A stretch of DNA of 64,000 nt from MM2 sp035460165 (lineage in GTDB: Bacteria > Pseudomonadota > Gammaproteobacteria > Burkholderiales > Methylophilaceae), in contig DATHWW010000023.1 of NCBI GenBank assembly GCA_035460165.1, forward strand, positions 1 to 64,000, given 5' to 3'. How positions within the stretch are numbered: the first letter of the stretch is position 1; every line of letters starts with the position of its first letter. The notes below the pieces were generated by a model. That model was given only the letters and a program-made list of their open reading frames with translations, was not told the DNA's origin and did not search any database. A program made the translations under genes and the position numbers. This document shows positions 26,416-36,623 of the stretch, one piece after another.

Positions 26416-27642
26416 ATGGATATCCTGCCTCCAGGCGACGCATTCGACCGCGAATTGTCCTTGCGCGAGTTGCTGGGCGCATACGCTGCGGATCGTCTGG
26501 GCAGGCGTCTCGCTGCCTTGCTGGGAGACTTCCGGCTCTATGACGAACAAAACCGGACCGTGCTGGAGTCGGGGAGTGTGGCTGCGGATGCGCCGGCCAT
26601 CGACGTGATGCTCGATATCGAACCTGTCGGCCGGTTGCAGGCGGCGGCAAACACGGAAATTCTCGAGGCGGCGGCGGGGCTGCTGGAAATCCTGCTGCAG
26701 AGCCAGATGCGCTATCACATGGCGTCGCGGTTGCATGAAGAGCAGGTCAGCCACGATTACCAGCGTTTACAGCAGGAGCATGCCGCAGTGCTTCGCTCGG
26801 AGCTGAAATACCGCACGCTGGCTGCGGAGTTGGAAGCGCGCGTGCAGGAGCAGGTCGAAACGCTCAAGACCGCCGAACGGCAGCTATACCAGGCCGAGAA
26901 GCTGGCTTCCGTGGGGCAGCTCGCGGCCGGCGTCGCGCACGAAATCAACAATCCCATCGGCTTCATTCGCAGCAATCTCACCAGCGCGAGCGCCTACGTG
27001 AAGGATATTTCCGGGTTGCGCGCCTCGATTGCCAGCGGCGACGGAAAGCAAATTGTCGCGGCCTGGAACAAGGCCGACATGGATTTCCTGCTGGAGGATT
27101 TCCAATCCTTGCTGCAGGAAAGCATCGTCGGCGCGGATCGGGTGGCACGCATCGTCTCCGACCTCAAGGGCTTTTCCAGCATCGACCAAGGCCAAGAAGA
27201 GCGCATCGACCTGAATGAGAGCATCCGCACCGTGTGCAACGTCGCCGGCAACCGTATCCAGCAAAAGGCGCAGCTGGTGCTCGATCTCGGTGAGCTGCCG
27301 GCCTTGCAGTGCCAGCCCGGCCCTATCAACGACGTGCTGCTGGGGATGCTGCTCAATGCCGCGCAAGCCGTGGGAGAGCAAGGCGAAATACGCATTTCTA
27401 CCGCCGTGGAGAATGGAGACATCTGCGTGCGTATTTCGGATAACGGCTGCGGCATCGCGCCGGAAAATCTTTCCAGGATTTTCGATCCGTTTTTTACCAC
27501 GCGCGAGGTCGGCGCGGGTACCGGGCTGGGACTCACCGTCTGCCGCGACATCGTCCGCGCGCACGGCGGCCGCATCGGAGTCGAAAGCAGTGTAGGCGCA
27601 GGCACGACCTTTACTATCCATCTTCCGCTGAAAGGCCGTTGA
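26416..27642 (+). CDS. Soluble histidine kinase following the MglA-like gene
   Basis: A kinase of about 408 residues from the ATG at 26416; the frame extends to 26353 but that would overlap the GTPase gene. The first 110 residues are an unrecognised N-terminal domain without membrane helices. A coiled coil (about 110-160) follows, then HisKA with AAGVAHEINNPIG (His near 176) and HATPase_c with MLLNAAQAV, DNGCGIAPENL and GAGTGLGLTV. The catalytic half is clearly paralogous to the GAF-PAS kinase 3 kb upstream. No receiver is attached. The stop overlaps the leader of the REC-PilB gene, which points to translational coupling and to that receiver as a likely partner. Confidence 0.86.
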   Translation: MDILPPGDAFDRELSLRELLGAYAADRLGRRLAALLGDFRLYDEQNRTVLESGSVAADAPAIDVMLDIEPVGRLQAAANTEILEAAAGLLEILLQSQMRYHMASRLHEEQVSHDYQRLQQEHAAVLRSELKYRTLAAELEARVQEQVETLKTAERQLYQAEKLASVGQLAAGVAHEINNPIGFIRSNLTSASAYVKDISGLRASIASGDGKQIVAAWNKADMDFLLEDFQSLLQESIVGADRVARIVSDLKGFSSIDQGQEERIDLNESIRTVCNVAGNRIQQKAQLVLDLGELPALQCQPGPINDVLLGMLLNAAQAVGEQGEIRISTAVENGDICVRISDNGCGIAPENLSRIFDPFFTTREVGAGTGLGLTVCRDIVRAHGGRIGVESSVGAGTTFTIHLPLKGR

Positions 27643-27644
27643 TC

Positions 27645-29882
27645 ATGTCCAGGCTATCCTCGCTGTTCACAGGCAAACCCGGCGAAGAAGCCACCGAAGG
27701 ACGCCGCGCGGCGCCGCAATACCGCATGCTGCTGGTGGATGATGAGGTGAACGTGCTGAAAGCCTTGCAGCGCGTGTTCCGGCAGGAAAACTACCATGTC
27801 GTGACCGCCGCCAGCGGCCGCGAAGCGCTCGATCATTTACGCAACGGGGCTTTCAATCTCGTCATCAGCGATTACATGATGCCCGGCATGACGGGCGCGG
27901 AGTTGCTCAAGCAGGCGCGGTCGCTGCAACCGGACATGATACGCATCATGCTCACCGGCCATGCCGACACCTCCGCGGTAATGGGGGCGATCAATGAGGG
28001 CGCGGTGTACAAGTTCATCCTCAAGCCATGGAATGACGAGGACTTGCGCGTGACCGTGGCGCTCGCGTTGGAGCAGTACGAGCTGATCCACAAGAATCGC
28101 GCGCTGCAACAGTCCAACGAGAGCAAGGACAAGACCATCAGCACCTTGAGCAAGATCGCCGTCAGCAACCGCAGTCAATTGGCGATCATGCTCAACAAGC
28201 GCAGTTTGCTCACCAATCAGCAGGTGCAGGAATTGCACCGCCTGCAGCAGACACGCAAGGAGCCGGTGATCCGGCTGTTGATGGAAAAGGATTGGGTGGC
28301 GGAAAAAGTCATACGCGACATCCTGCACAAGGACTTCATGTTCGAGGACGTCGCATTGCCGGAATTTCGCGTCGACCCGGCTGTGGCATCGCTGATACCG
28401 CACAGTTTCTGCGATCGGCAATGGGTGGTGCCGCTCAAGCAGGAAGGCAAGCGGCTGACGCTGGCAATGGCCGACCCGCTCGATGCCGGGCTGATCGAGG
28501 ATTTGCGCTTCGTGTCCGGACTGGAGATACAGGCGGTGATGGCGGATGTCGCGGCGATCAAGGCCAAGATCGCCGAGGTGTACGGAACCGAGGAGGGCGT
28601 CTCGTTCGAGGAGATGGAAACGCTGGTGTCCAGCGTCGACCCCTACGAAGGCATCGAAGTCGTCATCGACCAGGACGACGACGAGCGCTCGCTGGAAGAG
28701 CTGCTGCACAGCACCGAAGAGCCGCCCGCAATTCGGCTGGTGAACGCGATCATCATGGAGGCGATCCGCCAGCGTGCGAGCGATATCCACATCCATCCGC
28801 GCACCAAGAGCGTGGTGGTGCGCTATCGCATCGACGGCGTGCTTGCGGACAAGATCCAGATTCCCAACAATCTTTACCTATCGCTGGTGTCGCGGCTGAA
28901 GGTGATGTCCGACCTCGACATCAGCGAGCGCCGCCGCCCGCAGGACGGGCGCATCACCATCAAGACGCCGCTGCGCATCGTCGACCTGCGCATCTCCACG
29001 CTGCCCACGATCAACGGCGAAAAAGTCGTGATGCGGCTGCTGGACCGCAACTCGGCGATTGTCAGCATGCAGGGCTTGGGCTTCTCATCGCCCGACCTCG
29101 ATAAAATCCTCTACATGATGGATAGGCCGCAAGGCATCATCCTCGCCACCGGTCCTACCGGCAGCGGCAAGACCACCACGCTGTACGCGATGCTGCAGCA
29201 CACCGCCACGCCCAGCAAGAACTACGTGACGCTGGAAGACCCGGTCGAGTATTACCTCGATGCGGCCGGCCAGGTGCTGATCCGCGAGAAGATCGGCCTG
29301 ACCTTTCCTGTGGTGCTGCGCTCCATCTTGCGGCAAGACCCGGACGTGATTCTGCTGGGAGAAATCCGCGACATCGAAACGGCGGAAGTGTCTTTCCACG
29401 CCGCGCTGACCGGCCACCAGGTGTTTTCCACGCTGCACACCAACTCGGCGGTCGCCACCATCGCCCGGCTGTTCGACCTCGGCCTCAAACCCTACGTGAT
29501 CGCCACCGCGCTGGAAGGCATCATCGCCCAGCGCCTGGTGCGCCGCATCTGCGAACATTGCCGCGAACCGGTCGACGCCGATCCGGCCGTGATTTCGCGT
29601 CTCGGAGCATTGTTCGCCGACAACAGCCTGCTGCACTTTCGCGGCAAGGGCTGCTCGCGCTGCAACCATACCGGCTATCTGGGGCGCCTTGGCGTCTATG
29701 AAGTGCTATGGCCCGACGACAAGCTGCGCGATTTGATCGCACGTGGCGCCAACATGCTGGAAATGGCCGCCGTGGCGCGCGATAGCGGTACCCGGCCGTT
29801 GATCGAGGACGCGCGCGATAAGGTTCATTCAGGAATGACGACGGCAGAAGAAGTTCTGCGCGTGCTCGGGGCGCAGAAGTAA
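27645..29882 (+). CDS. Receiver domain fused to a PilB/GspE-type secretion ATPase
   Basis: The first about 150 residues are a receiver (VDDEVN, VISDYMMPGM, ILKPWND). Residues about 195-330 resemble the GspE/MshE N-terminal domain, a domain that binds c-di-GMP in some members. The rest is a T2SSE hexameric ATPase with Walker A GPTGSGKTTT (about 505), Asp box EDPVEYY, Walker B LLGEIRD, His box TGHQVFSTLHTN, and a CxxC (635) ... CxxC (668) zinc-binding pair. The ATPase part therefore looks active. I use the ATG at 27645 with GAAAGG upstream. A phosphorylation-controlled assembly ATPase for type IV pili or a related system is inferred. No pilin, PilC or PilT gene is in the window. Confidence 0.88.
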   Translation: MSRLSSLFTGKPGEEATEGRRAAPQYRMLLVDDEVNVLKALQRVFRQENYHVVTAASGREALDHLRNGAFNLVISDYMMPGMTGAELLKQARSLQPDMIRIMLTGHADTSAVMGAINEGAVYKFILKPWNDEDLRVTVALALEQYELIHKNRALQQSNESKDKTISTLSKIAVSNRSQLAIMLNKRSLLTNQQVQELHRLQQTRKEPVIRLLMEKDWVAEKVIRDILHKDFMFEDVALPEFRVDPAVASLIPHSFCDRQWVVPLKQEGKRLTLAMADPLDAGLIEDLRFVSGLEIQAVMADVAAIKAKIAEVYGTEEGVSFEEMETLVSSVDPYEGIEVVIDQDDDERSLEELLHSTEEPPAIRLVNAIIMEAIRQRASDIHIHPRTKSVVVRYRIDGVLADKIQIPNNLYLSLVSRLKVMSDLDISERRRPQDGRITIKTPLRIVDLRISTLPTINGEKVVMRLLDRNSAIVSMQGLGFSSPDLDKILYMMDRPQGIILATGPTGSGKTTTLYAMLQHTATPSKNYVTLEDPVEYYLDAAGQVLIREKIGLTFPVVLRSILRQDPDVILLGEIRDIETAEVSFHAALTGHQVFSTLHTNSAVATIARLFDLGLKPYVIATALEGIIAQRLVRRICEHCREPVDADPAVISRLGALFADNSLLHFRGKGCSRCNHTGYLGRLGVYEVLWPDDKLRDLIARGANMLEMAAVARDSGTRPLIEDARDKVHSGMTTAEEVLRVLGAQK

Positions 29883-29983
29883 TCTCGAGCGGCGCAGGAC
29901 TTCGACAAGGACGTGTCGAGCAAACCCTAAAGCAGCGGACCGTCAGGTAAAATCACGCTTTTACATTCAAAAACAAAAGCGCC

Positions 29984-31648
<1,665 letters not shown>

Positions 31649-31831
31649 AATTTCTCCGGCATGAAGCTGGAGCCATCGAGACAGCCATGGATACCGAGAG
31701 GTTTCCGTGGTTTTTTGTGAGCTGGGCGAGGGATTGCGCAACCCGAAGCTCTACACTTGCTATCCGGAAAAAATTAGCTCAATCTAGTACTTAGGTTCGT
31801 TTGGCCTGTCTTACAGGCATAGAGGAACTGA

Positions 31832-32995
31832 ATGCTTTTGCTGCGGACAATTTTTCTGGATCCGTTCAAGGCCGTGTTGGGAGACATTTCACGGCAGGAG
31901 CTTTACTGGCTCTTCATTTCCAACGCGCACATATCCATCCTTTGTTCCAAGCGCGCAGCGGTGATTGCTTCGCGCGTTCGTTTGATCAGCCTGATTTTCT
32001 TCGTTTGTACGCCGCTCTGGATTCCTCTGGATGCATTGTTCCTGCCCGATGATTTATGGCAGGCGGTGGCGATTGCGCATATCGTCGCAGCGCTATGTTT
32101 TCTGGGACTGACGGTTTCGGCGCGCGGGGTCATTACAATCAACGCCGCACTGGCCCATATGCTGTTGCTGCTGCTGGTGCCGACGGTGTTTTATTCCTTC
32201 GTTTACATCTATCTTGCCGGCGCCGATCTGGATTGGCTGGCAACCAGCTTTTCGATGGGATACACCATCCTGCCTTTCGTCGTTGTGGCGGGCATGGGCA
32301 TTTTTCCGCTGACCTATGTGGAAAGCATCGCCATTACCATTCCCATCCTGTTGGTGCAGATCGCCGCTACCTCGCTGCAATTACCGGTGTTCAACTGGCC
32401 TTCTTTTGTCGGCTCCCTGTGGTTGCTGGTATTGATCAGCGGGGTGGCTACCTTGTCTTGTTGTTCGCAATTGGCGTTGATGATCTTGCTGGTGCGCGAG
32501 AATATTCGGGACTCGCTGACCGGTTGTTTTGCACGGGCCAGCGGCCAGGAAATGCTGGAGTTCCAGTTTGAACAGGCCAGGCGGAACAATACCCGCCTGA
32601 CCCTCGCTTTTCTCGATCTGGATTACTTCAAGAGCATTAACGATAACTACGGGCACGATGCCGGCGACCTGGCGATACGGAATGCCGCCTCAGCGATCCA
32701 ACAGCATTTGCGTGCCAGCGATTTGCTGGTGCGCTGGGGCGGCGAAGAGTTCTTGCTGGTGTTCCCCGGCACCACTGCAGACGAGGCGACCCTGGCCCTT
32801 GAACGTTTAGTCAGGGCGGGCTTCGGCCAGCGTCCGGATGGAAGCAATCTGACGGCCAGCATTGGTTTGGCGGAGCGGGTGCAGGATGGCGTGGAGTCGT
32901 GGAGTAACTTGATAGAAATTGCTGACCGACGCATGTATCAAGCGAAGGAGGAGGGACGTAACCGATTGATAGGATGCGCGACCGAGGCGGCGTAA
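31832..32995 (+). CDS. Membrane diguanylate cyclase
   Basis: A 387-residue protein with about six hydrophobic helices in the N-terminal half (about 45-225) and a GGDEF domain at the C-terminus. The active site is GGEEF (about 303), preceded by an intact I-site RASD five residues before it, so product inhibition is expected. FLDLDYFKSINDNYGH gives the metal and substrate pocket. The ATG follows GAGG with 6-base spacing. The membrane part is not a family I can name with confidence. The 183-bp leader upstream has a small GCCTGT/ACAGGC hairpin at 31804-31818 but no GEMM riboswitch signature that I could find. Confidence 0.88.
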   Translation: MLLLRTIFLDPFKAVLGDISRQELYWLFISNAHISILCSKRAAVIASRVRLISLIFFVCTPLWIPLDALFLPDDLWQAVAIAHIVAALCFLGLTVSARGVITINAALAHMLLLLLVPTVFYSFVYIYLAGADLDWLATSFSMGYTILPFVVVAGMGIFPLTYVESIAITIPILLVQIAATSLQLPVFNWPSFVGSLWLLVLISGVATLSCCSQLALMILLVRENIRDSLTGCFARASGQEMLEFQFEQARRNNTRLTLAFLDLDYFKSINDNYGHDAGDLAIRNAASAIQQHLRASDLLVRWGGEEFLLVFPGTTADEATLALERLVRAGFGQRPDGSNLTASIGLAERVQDGVESWSNLIEIADRRMYQAKEEGRNRLIGCATEAA

Positions 32996-33102
32996 GCGAA
33001 ATAAACGCGAGCCAAGACGAAATAGCGATCCGCGCGAGATGAAGGTATCATCAAATGCGCAATGCACCTTTAAATAACCATATGAAATAAAAGGAGAAAC
33101 GC

Positions 33103-33474
33103 ATGAACCCGTTTATGCACCTGAGCGGTCGTATTTTGTTGGCATCGATTTTTATTATTTCCGGCCTCGGCAAGCTGGCCAATCCGGCGGGCACCGCAGG
33201 TTTCATGGAGTCCATGGGCGTGCCAGGCATGCTCGTATGGCCGACGATCGCGCTTGAAATTCTTGGCGGTATTGCCCTCATTATCGGTTTTCAGACGCGG
33301 ATCGCTGCATTCGCGCTGGCGGCTTTCTCAATTGCCGCAGCCGTGATTTTCCATCATAACTTTTCCGATCAAATGCAAATGATCATGTTCCTCAAGAATT
33401 TCTCGATTGCCGGTGGATTGTTGCTGCTTTCAGCCAGCGGCGCCCTCGCGCTTGGAGTGGATTGCCGAAAGTAG
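33103..33474 (+). CDS. DoxX-family small membrane protein
   Basis: A 123-residue protein with four hydrophobic helices and the DoxX start pattern GRILLASIFIISGLGKL. A good AAAGGAG ribosome site lies 6 bases before the ATG. DoxX proteins are inner membrane subunits or homologues of redox-associated complexes; many are of unknown role. The C-terminus ends in VDCRK with a single Cys. No partner gene for thiosulfate oxidation is adjacent, so the function here is open. Confidence 0.85.
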   Translation: MNPFMHLSGRILLASIFIISGLGKLANPAGTAGFMESMGVPGMLVWPTIALEILGGIALIIGFQTRIAAFALAAFSIAAAVIFHHNFSDQMQMIMFLKNFSIAGGLLLLSASGALALGVDCRK

Positions 33475-33693
33475 TCGTTCCACGTATTTTCCAGGAACTT
33501 ATGAAAGTGTCTCGATGACCAATTTGTACCAGGACCGTGAAAAATGCACTATTGTTTTTCACATACTGAAATAAATTGCATGGGGCGCATAAAATCGGCG
33601 ATTTGAGTACGGAATCCATGAAATGATTCCTGATATGATTTTATACTGATGGTGCTGAATGCCCATCCCATTTATTTTTCAAGGAGGAACTAT

Positions 33694-33954
33694 ATGAAAC
33701 TGATCCAGACATTGCTCGCTCTCTCCATCGCCGGCCTGGTGATGGCCGGTTGCCAAAAGCAGGAAGAATCCGCACCTGCCGATATGGCAGCACCGGAAGC
33801 AGCAGCACCTGAACAAAGCGCTCCGGCAGAAGCAGCTCCCGAGCCGGCTCCGACGGAACCGGGCGGCTGGGTTCCTCCCGCTGATTCCGCAGCGCCTGCA
33901 GCTCCCGCCGAGGGTGAAGCTGCACCGGCAGCCCCTGCTGAAGAAGCCAAGTAA
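33694..33954 (+). CDS. Small Ala/Pro/Glu-rich lipoprotein
   Basis: An 86-residue product starting at the ATG preceded by AAGGAGG. A signal peptide ends in the lipobox LVMAGC, so Cys20 should be lipidated. The mature part (about 65 residues) is low-complexity Ala, Pro and Glu with a central PGGWVPP, and looks unfolded. The composition resembles the C-terminal tail of the LapE homologue at 3300-3408. Function unknown; a periplasmic spacer or envelope stress lipoprotein is possible. A strong terminator follows. Confidence 0.8.
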   Translation: MKLIQTLLALSIAGLVMAGCQKQEESAPADMAAPEAAAPEQSAPAEAAPEPAPTEPGGWVPPADSAAPAAPAEGEAAPAAPAEEAK

Positions 33955-33979
33955 TCCTTAGCAGTTTTTGCTGGAAAAT

Positions 33980-34041
33980 ACGGCCGATGTCCGGGTCACG
34001 ATTAACTCGTGTCCGGCATCGGCCGTAGTGTTTTGATTTTT
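33980..34041 (+). terminator. Long-stem terminator after the lipoprotein gene
   Basis: A 10-bp outer stem (33980-33989 with 34017-34026), a single-base bulge and an inner CCGG/CCGG step are followed by a T-rich tract at 34031-34041, four bases after the stem. Confidence 0.75.
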
Positions 34042-34148
34042 CATTGCGTAGTGTCATGTAATTTTTGATACAAATCCGCCGCTCTTGGCTCGACTTCCAA
34101 AAACTGGCAGCATAAGCGCATTCCCGCCCAACCCTACAAGGCAAGCGC

Positions 34149-34781
34149 ATGAACACCGAATTCATTCTGCAAGCGGCCGAAGCCGTTCATCAAGCTCTTC
34201 TTAGCCACGAATCCGAAATCGAATCGCTGGATCGCGCCATCGGCGACGGCGACCATTTCATCAATATGAAACGTGGTTGCGCCACCATAGTCGGCATGCG
34301 CGAAGAGCTGGCGGCGCTTACGCCGGATGCCGCACTGCAAAAGATCGGCATGAAGCTGCTTTCCACCATAGGCGGCGCTTCCGGCCCACTGATCGGCAGT
34401 TTTTTCATGTCGATGGGAAAGGCCGTCAAGGAAGAGAGCGCCGCAACGTTGCCGGAAATCGCCATCGCGTTTGCGGCCGGAGTCGAGGCGATCAAGGCGC
34501 GGGGCAAGGCGGACGTGGGTGAAAAGACGATGCTGGATGTGTTGATTCCGGTATCGCAGACTTTTACCCGATTAGCGGATGAAGGATATGCCCGCGCCGA
34601 GTTGCTGGAAGTCCTGAAGCGCGAGGCTGAACAAGGCATGCAGTCGACCAGGGGCATGATCGCCACCAAGGGGCGCGCGGCTTTCCTGGGCGAACGGGCC
34701 ATCGGCCATATCGATCCGGGGGCCAAGAGCAGCCAGGTGATCATTTGTACCGTGTGCGATCTGGCGCTCGCTAATCCATAA
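34149..34781 (+). CDS. dhaL: Dihydroxyacetone kinase subunit DhaL
   Basis: DhaL is the ADP/ATP-binding subunit that phosphorylates dihydroxyacetone held by DhaK. The 210-residue product has the Mg-nucleotide Asp cluster in AIGDGDHFINMKRG (about 29-42), GGASGPLIGSFF, and the C-terminal TKGRAAFLGERAIGHIDPGA loop. These match DhaL well. It precedes dhaK, the reverse of the common order, with 114 bases between. No DhaM phosphotransferase subunit is in the window, so the phosphate donor is uncertain. Confidence 0.92.
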   Translation: MNTEFILQAAEAVHQALLSHESEIESLDRAIGDGDHFINMKRGCATIVGMREELAALTPDAALQKIGMKLLSTIGGASGPLIGSFFMSMGKAVKEESAATLPEIAIAFAAGVEAIKARGKADVGEKTMLDVLIPVSQTFTRLADEGYARAELLEVLKREAEQGMQSTRGMIATKGRAAFLGERAIGHIDPGAKSSQVIICTVCDLALANP

Positions 34782-34895
34782 AAATATCACCACCAAGGTT
34801 GCCAGGAAAAACCAGCAGTATTCGTTTGATCGGGGGTTTGTCACCTTGACGGACTTTGCGTCTGGCGGCACATCAATGATTTTAGGAGGAGTCCA

Positions 34896-35885
34896 ATGAA
34901 AAAATTCATTAATCAGGTCGATGACCTGCTGGTCGAAAGCCTGTCGGGTTTTGCGGCGGCGCACCATGACATTGTCAGCCTTAATCTCGATCCCAATTAC
35001 CTCGTGCGTGCAAACAAGGCGGAGAGCAAGGTGGTGCTGATTTCCGGTGGCGGTTCTGGTCACGAGCCGCTGCATAGCGGTTTTGTCGGCTACGGCATGC
35101 TGGATGCCGCCTGCCCGGGACACGTTTTTACTTCGCCTACGCCAGACCAGATGCTGGCCGCGGCCGTCGCCGCCGAGAGCGGCAAGGGCGTGCTGTTTAT
35201 CGTGAAAAACTACGCCGGCGACATCATGAACTTCGAAATGGCCGCGGAAATGCTGCCCTTCGAGCATGCCACGGTGATCACCAGCGACGATGTGGCCGTG
35301 GAAAATTCCACGTATACCACCGGCCGGCGCGGTGTTGCCGGGACGGTGATCGTTGAAAAAGTCGTCGGCAGCCTGGCCGAAACCGGTGCCGATCTTGCCG
35401 CCTGCAAGGCCTTGGGCGACCGCGTCAACAGCCGCACCGCATCGATGGGCGTGGCCTTGACCAGCTGTACCGTTCCCGCCGCCGGCCGTCCGACCTTCGA
35501 CATCGAACATCATGAGTTGGAAATGGGTGTCGGTATTCATGGCGAACCCGGCCGTCGTCGCGAGGCGATGCGCAGCGCCGACGAAATCGTCGCCGATCTG
35601 GTGAATGCAATTCTGGAGGACCTCAAGCCAGTACAGGGTAGCGAAGCCTTGCTGCTGGTGAATGGCTTTACCGGCACGCCGCTGATGGAGCTGTACGTCC
35701 TCTACAATTCGGCAGCGAAGCTGCTGAAGCAGCATGGCGTGAATGTCACTCGCTCGCTGGTCGGCGATTACACCACCTCGCTGGAAATGGCTGGCGCGTC
35801 GATTACCCTATGCCTGCTGGATGAGGAAATTCGTCGCCATTGGGATGCGCCCGTGCATACTGCCGCATTGCGCTGGGGCAGGTAA
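34896..35885 (+). CDS. dhaK: Dihydroxyacetone kinase subunit DhaK
   Basis: DhaK binds dihydroxyacetone covalently through a His. The 329-residue protein shows GGGSGHEPLHSGFVG (about 51-65), the PTPDQMLAA segment, the DDVAVENS motif and GVGIHGEPGRRR with the substrate-linking His (about 214). A strong GGAGGAG ribosome site lies upstream. The C-terminus TAALRWGR is as expected. With DhaL upstream and RpiA 49 bases downstream, the three genes form a sugar phosphate operon. Confidence 0.93.
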   Translation: MKKFINQVDDLLVESLSGFAAAHHDIVSLNLDPNYLVRANKAESKVVLISGGGSGHEPLHSGFVGYGMLDAACPGHVFTSPTPDQMLAAAVAAESGKGVLFIVKNYAGDIMNFEMAAEMLPFEHATVITSDDVAVENSTYTTGRRGVAGTVIVEKVVGSLAETGADLAACKALGDRVNSRTASMGVALTSCTVPAAGRPTFDIEHHELEMGVGIHGEPGRRREAMRSADEIVADLVNAILEDLKPVQGSEALLLVNGFTGTPLMELYVLYNSAAKLLKQHGVNVTRSLVGDYTTSLEMAGASITLCLLDEEIRRHWDAPVHTAALRWGR

Positions 35886-35934
35886 TGGCGATACAGGTGG
35901 TGGATGCCGAACGCTCATAACTGGAGGATGCACT

Positions 35935-36621
35935 ATGAACGATAAAGAACTTGTGGCTTACCAAGCGGCACGACTGGTGGAAGACGGCATGCTGGTCGGC
36001 CTCGGAACCGGCTCGACTGCCAATTACTTCATCGAAGAGCTGGCCCGGCGCAAAAACGAGGAGGGGCTGCAGGTCTCAGCCGTATCGAGTTCGGTTATCA
36101 GCGCGATCAAGGCACAAAGCCTGGGGTTGCCGCTGGTGGCGATGGAACATGTCACCAGTCTCGATCTCTACGTCGATGGCGCGGACGAAGTTACACCGGA
36201 CATGACGCTGCTAAAGGGGCGCGGATCGGATCTGGTGCGCGAGAAATTGCTGGCGCGCGCCGCTGACCGCTTCCTCGTGCTGGTCGATCAAAGCAAGCTG
36301 GTGAGCAGGATAGGCGAGAAGTTTCCGATCCCGGTCGAAGTCATTCCCTTTGCCTGGCAACTGGCGAAACGCACGCTCGAATCGCTGGGCGGGCGTGGCG
36401 GCTTGCGGCAGAACGCGAGCAAGGACGGGCTGGCGGTCACATCGCACGGCAGCCTGGTGCTCGATATGGTGTTCGACTATTCGGTCGATAGCCAAGCCCT
36501 GAACGAGATGCTCAATGCGACGCCAGGGGTGGTAGAGCACGGGATTTTTCAGGGCCTTGCCGCTGCCGTGTTCGTGGCACAGGACGGTCGCGTCGAGGAG
36601 CGCTGGAGCGAAAAGAAGTAG
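35935..36621 (+). CDS. rpiA: Ribose-5-phosphate isomerase A
   Basis: RpiA interconverts ribose-5-phosphate and ribulose-5-phosphate in the pentose phosphate and Calvin routes. I use the ATG at 35935, 7 bases after GGAGG; the frame to 35743 overlaps dhaK. The 228-residue protein has VGLGTGSTANYFI (phosphate loop), DLYVDGADEV with catalytic Asp residues, KGRGSDLVREK with the active Lys and the C-terminal EHGIFQGLA. It follows dhaK closely. The downstream gene is convergent, with stops 2 bases apart. Confidence 0.95.
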   Translation: MNDKELVAYQAARLVEDGMLVGLGTGSTANYFIEELARRKNEEGLQVSAVSSSVISAIKAQSLGLPLVAMEHVTSLDLYVDGADEVTPDMTLLKGRGSDLVREKLLARAADRFLVLVDQSKLVSRIGEKFPIPVEVIPFAWQLAKRTLESLGGRGGLRQNASKDGLAVTSHGSLVLDMVFDYSVDSQALNEMLNATPGVVEHGIFQGLAAAVFVAQDGRVEERWSEKK

Positions 36622-36623
36622 CC

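Noticed and set aside
31649..31831. Possible c-di-GMP riboswitch upstream of a membrane cyclase
   Set aside because: I looked for GEMM-type conserved segments here and ahead of the Lap genes and found none; only a 6-bp hairpin is present.
33537..33562. GTGAAAAA/TTTTTCAC hairpin after doxX as a terminator
   Set aside because: The stem is AT-rich with a 10-base loop and lacks a separate T tract, so it is too weak to call.
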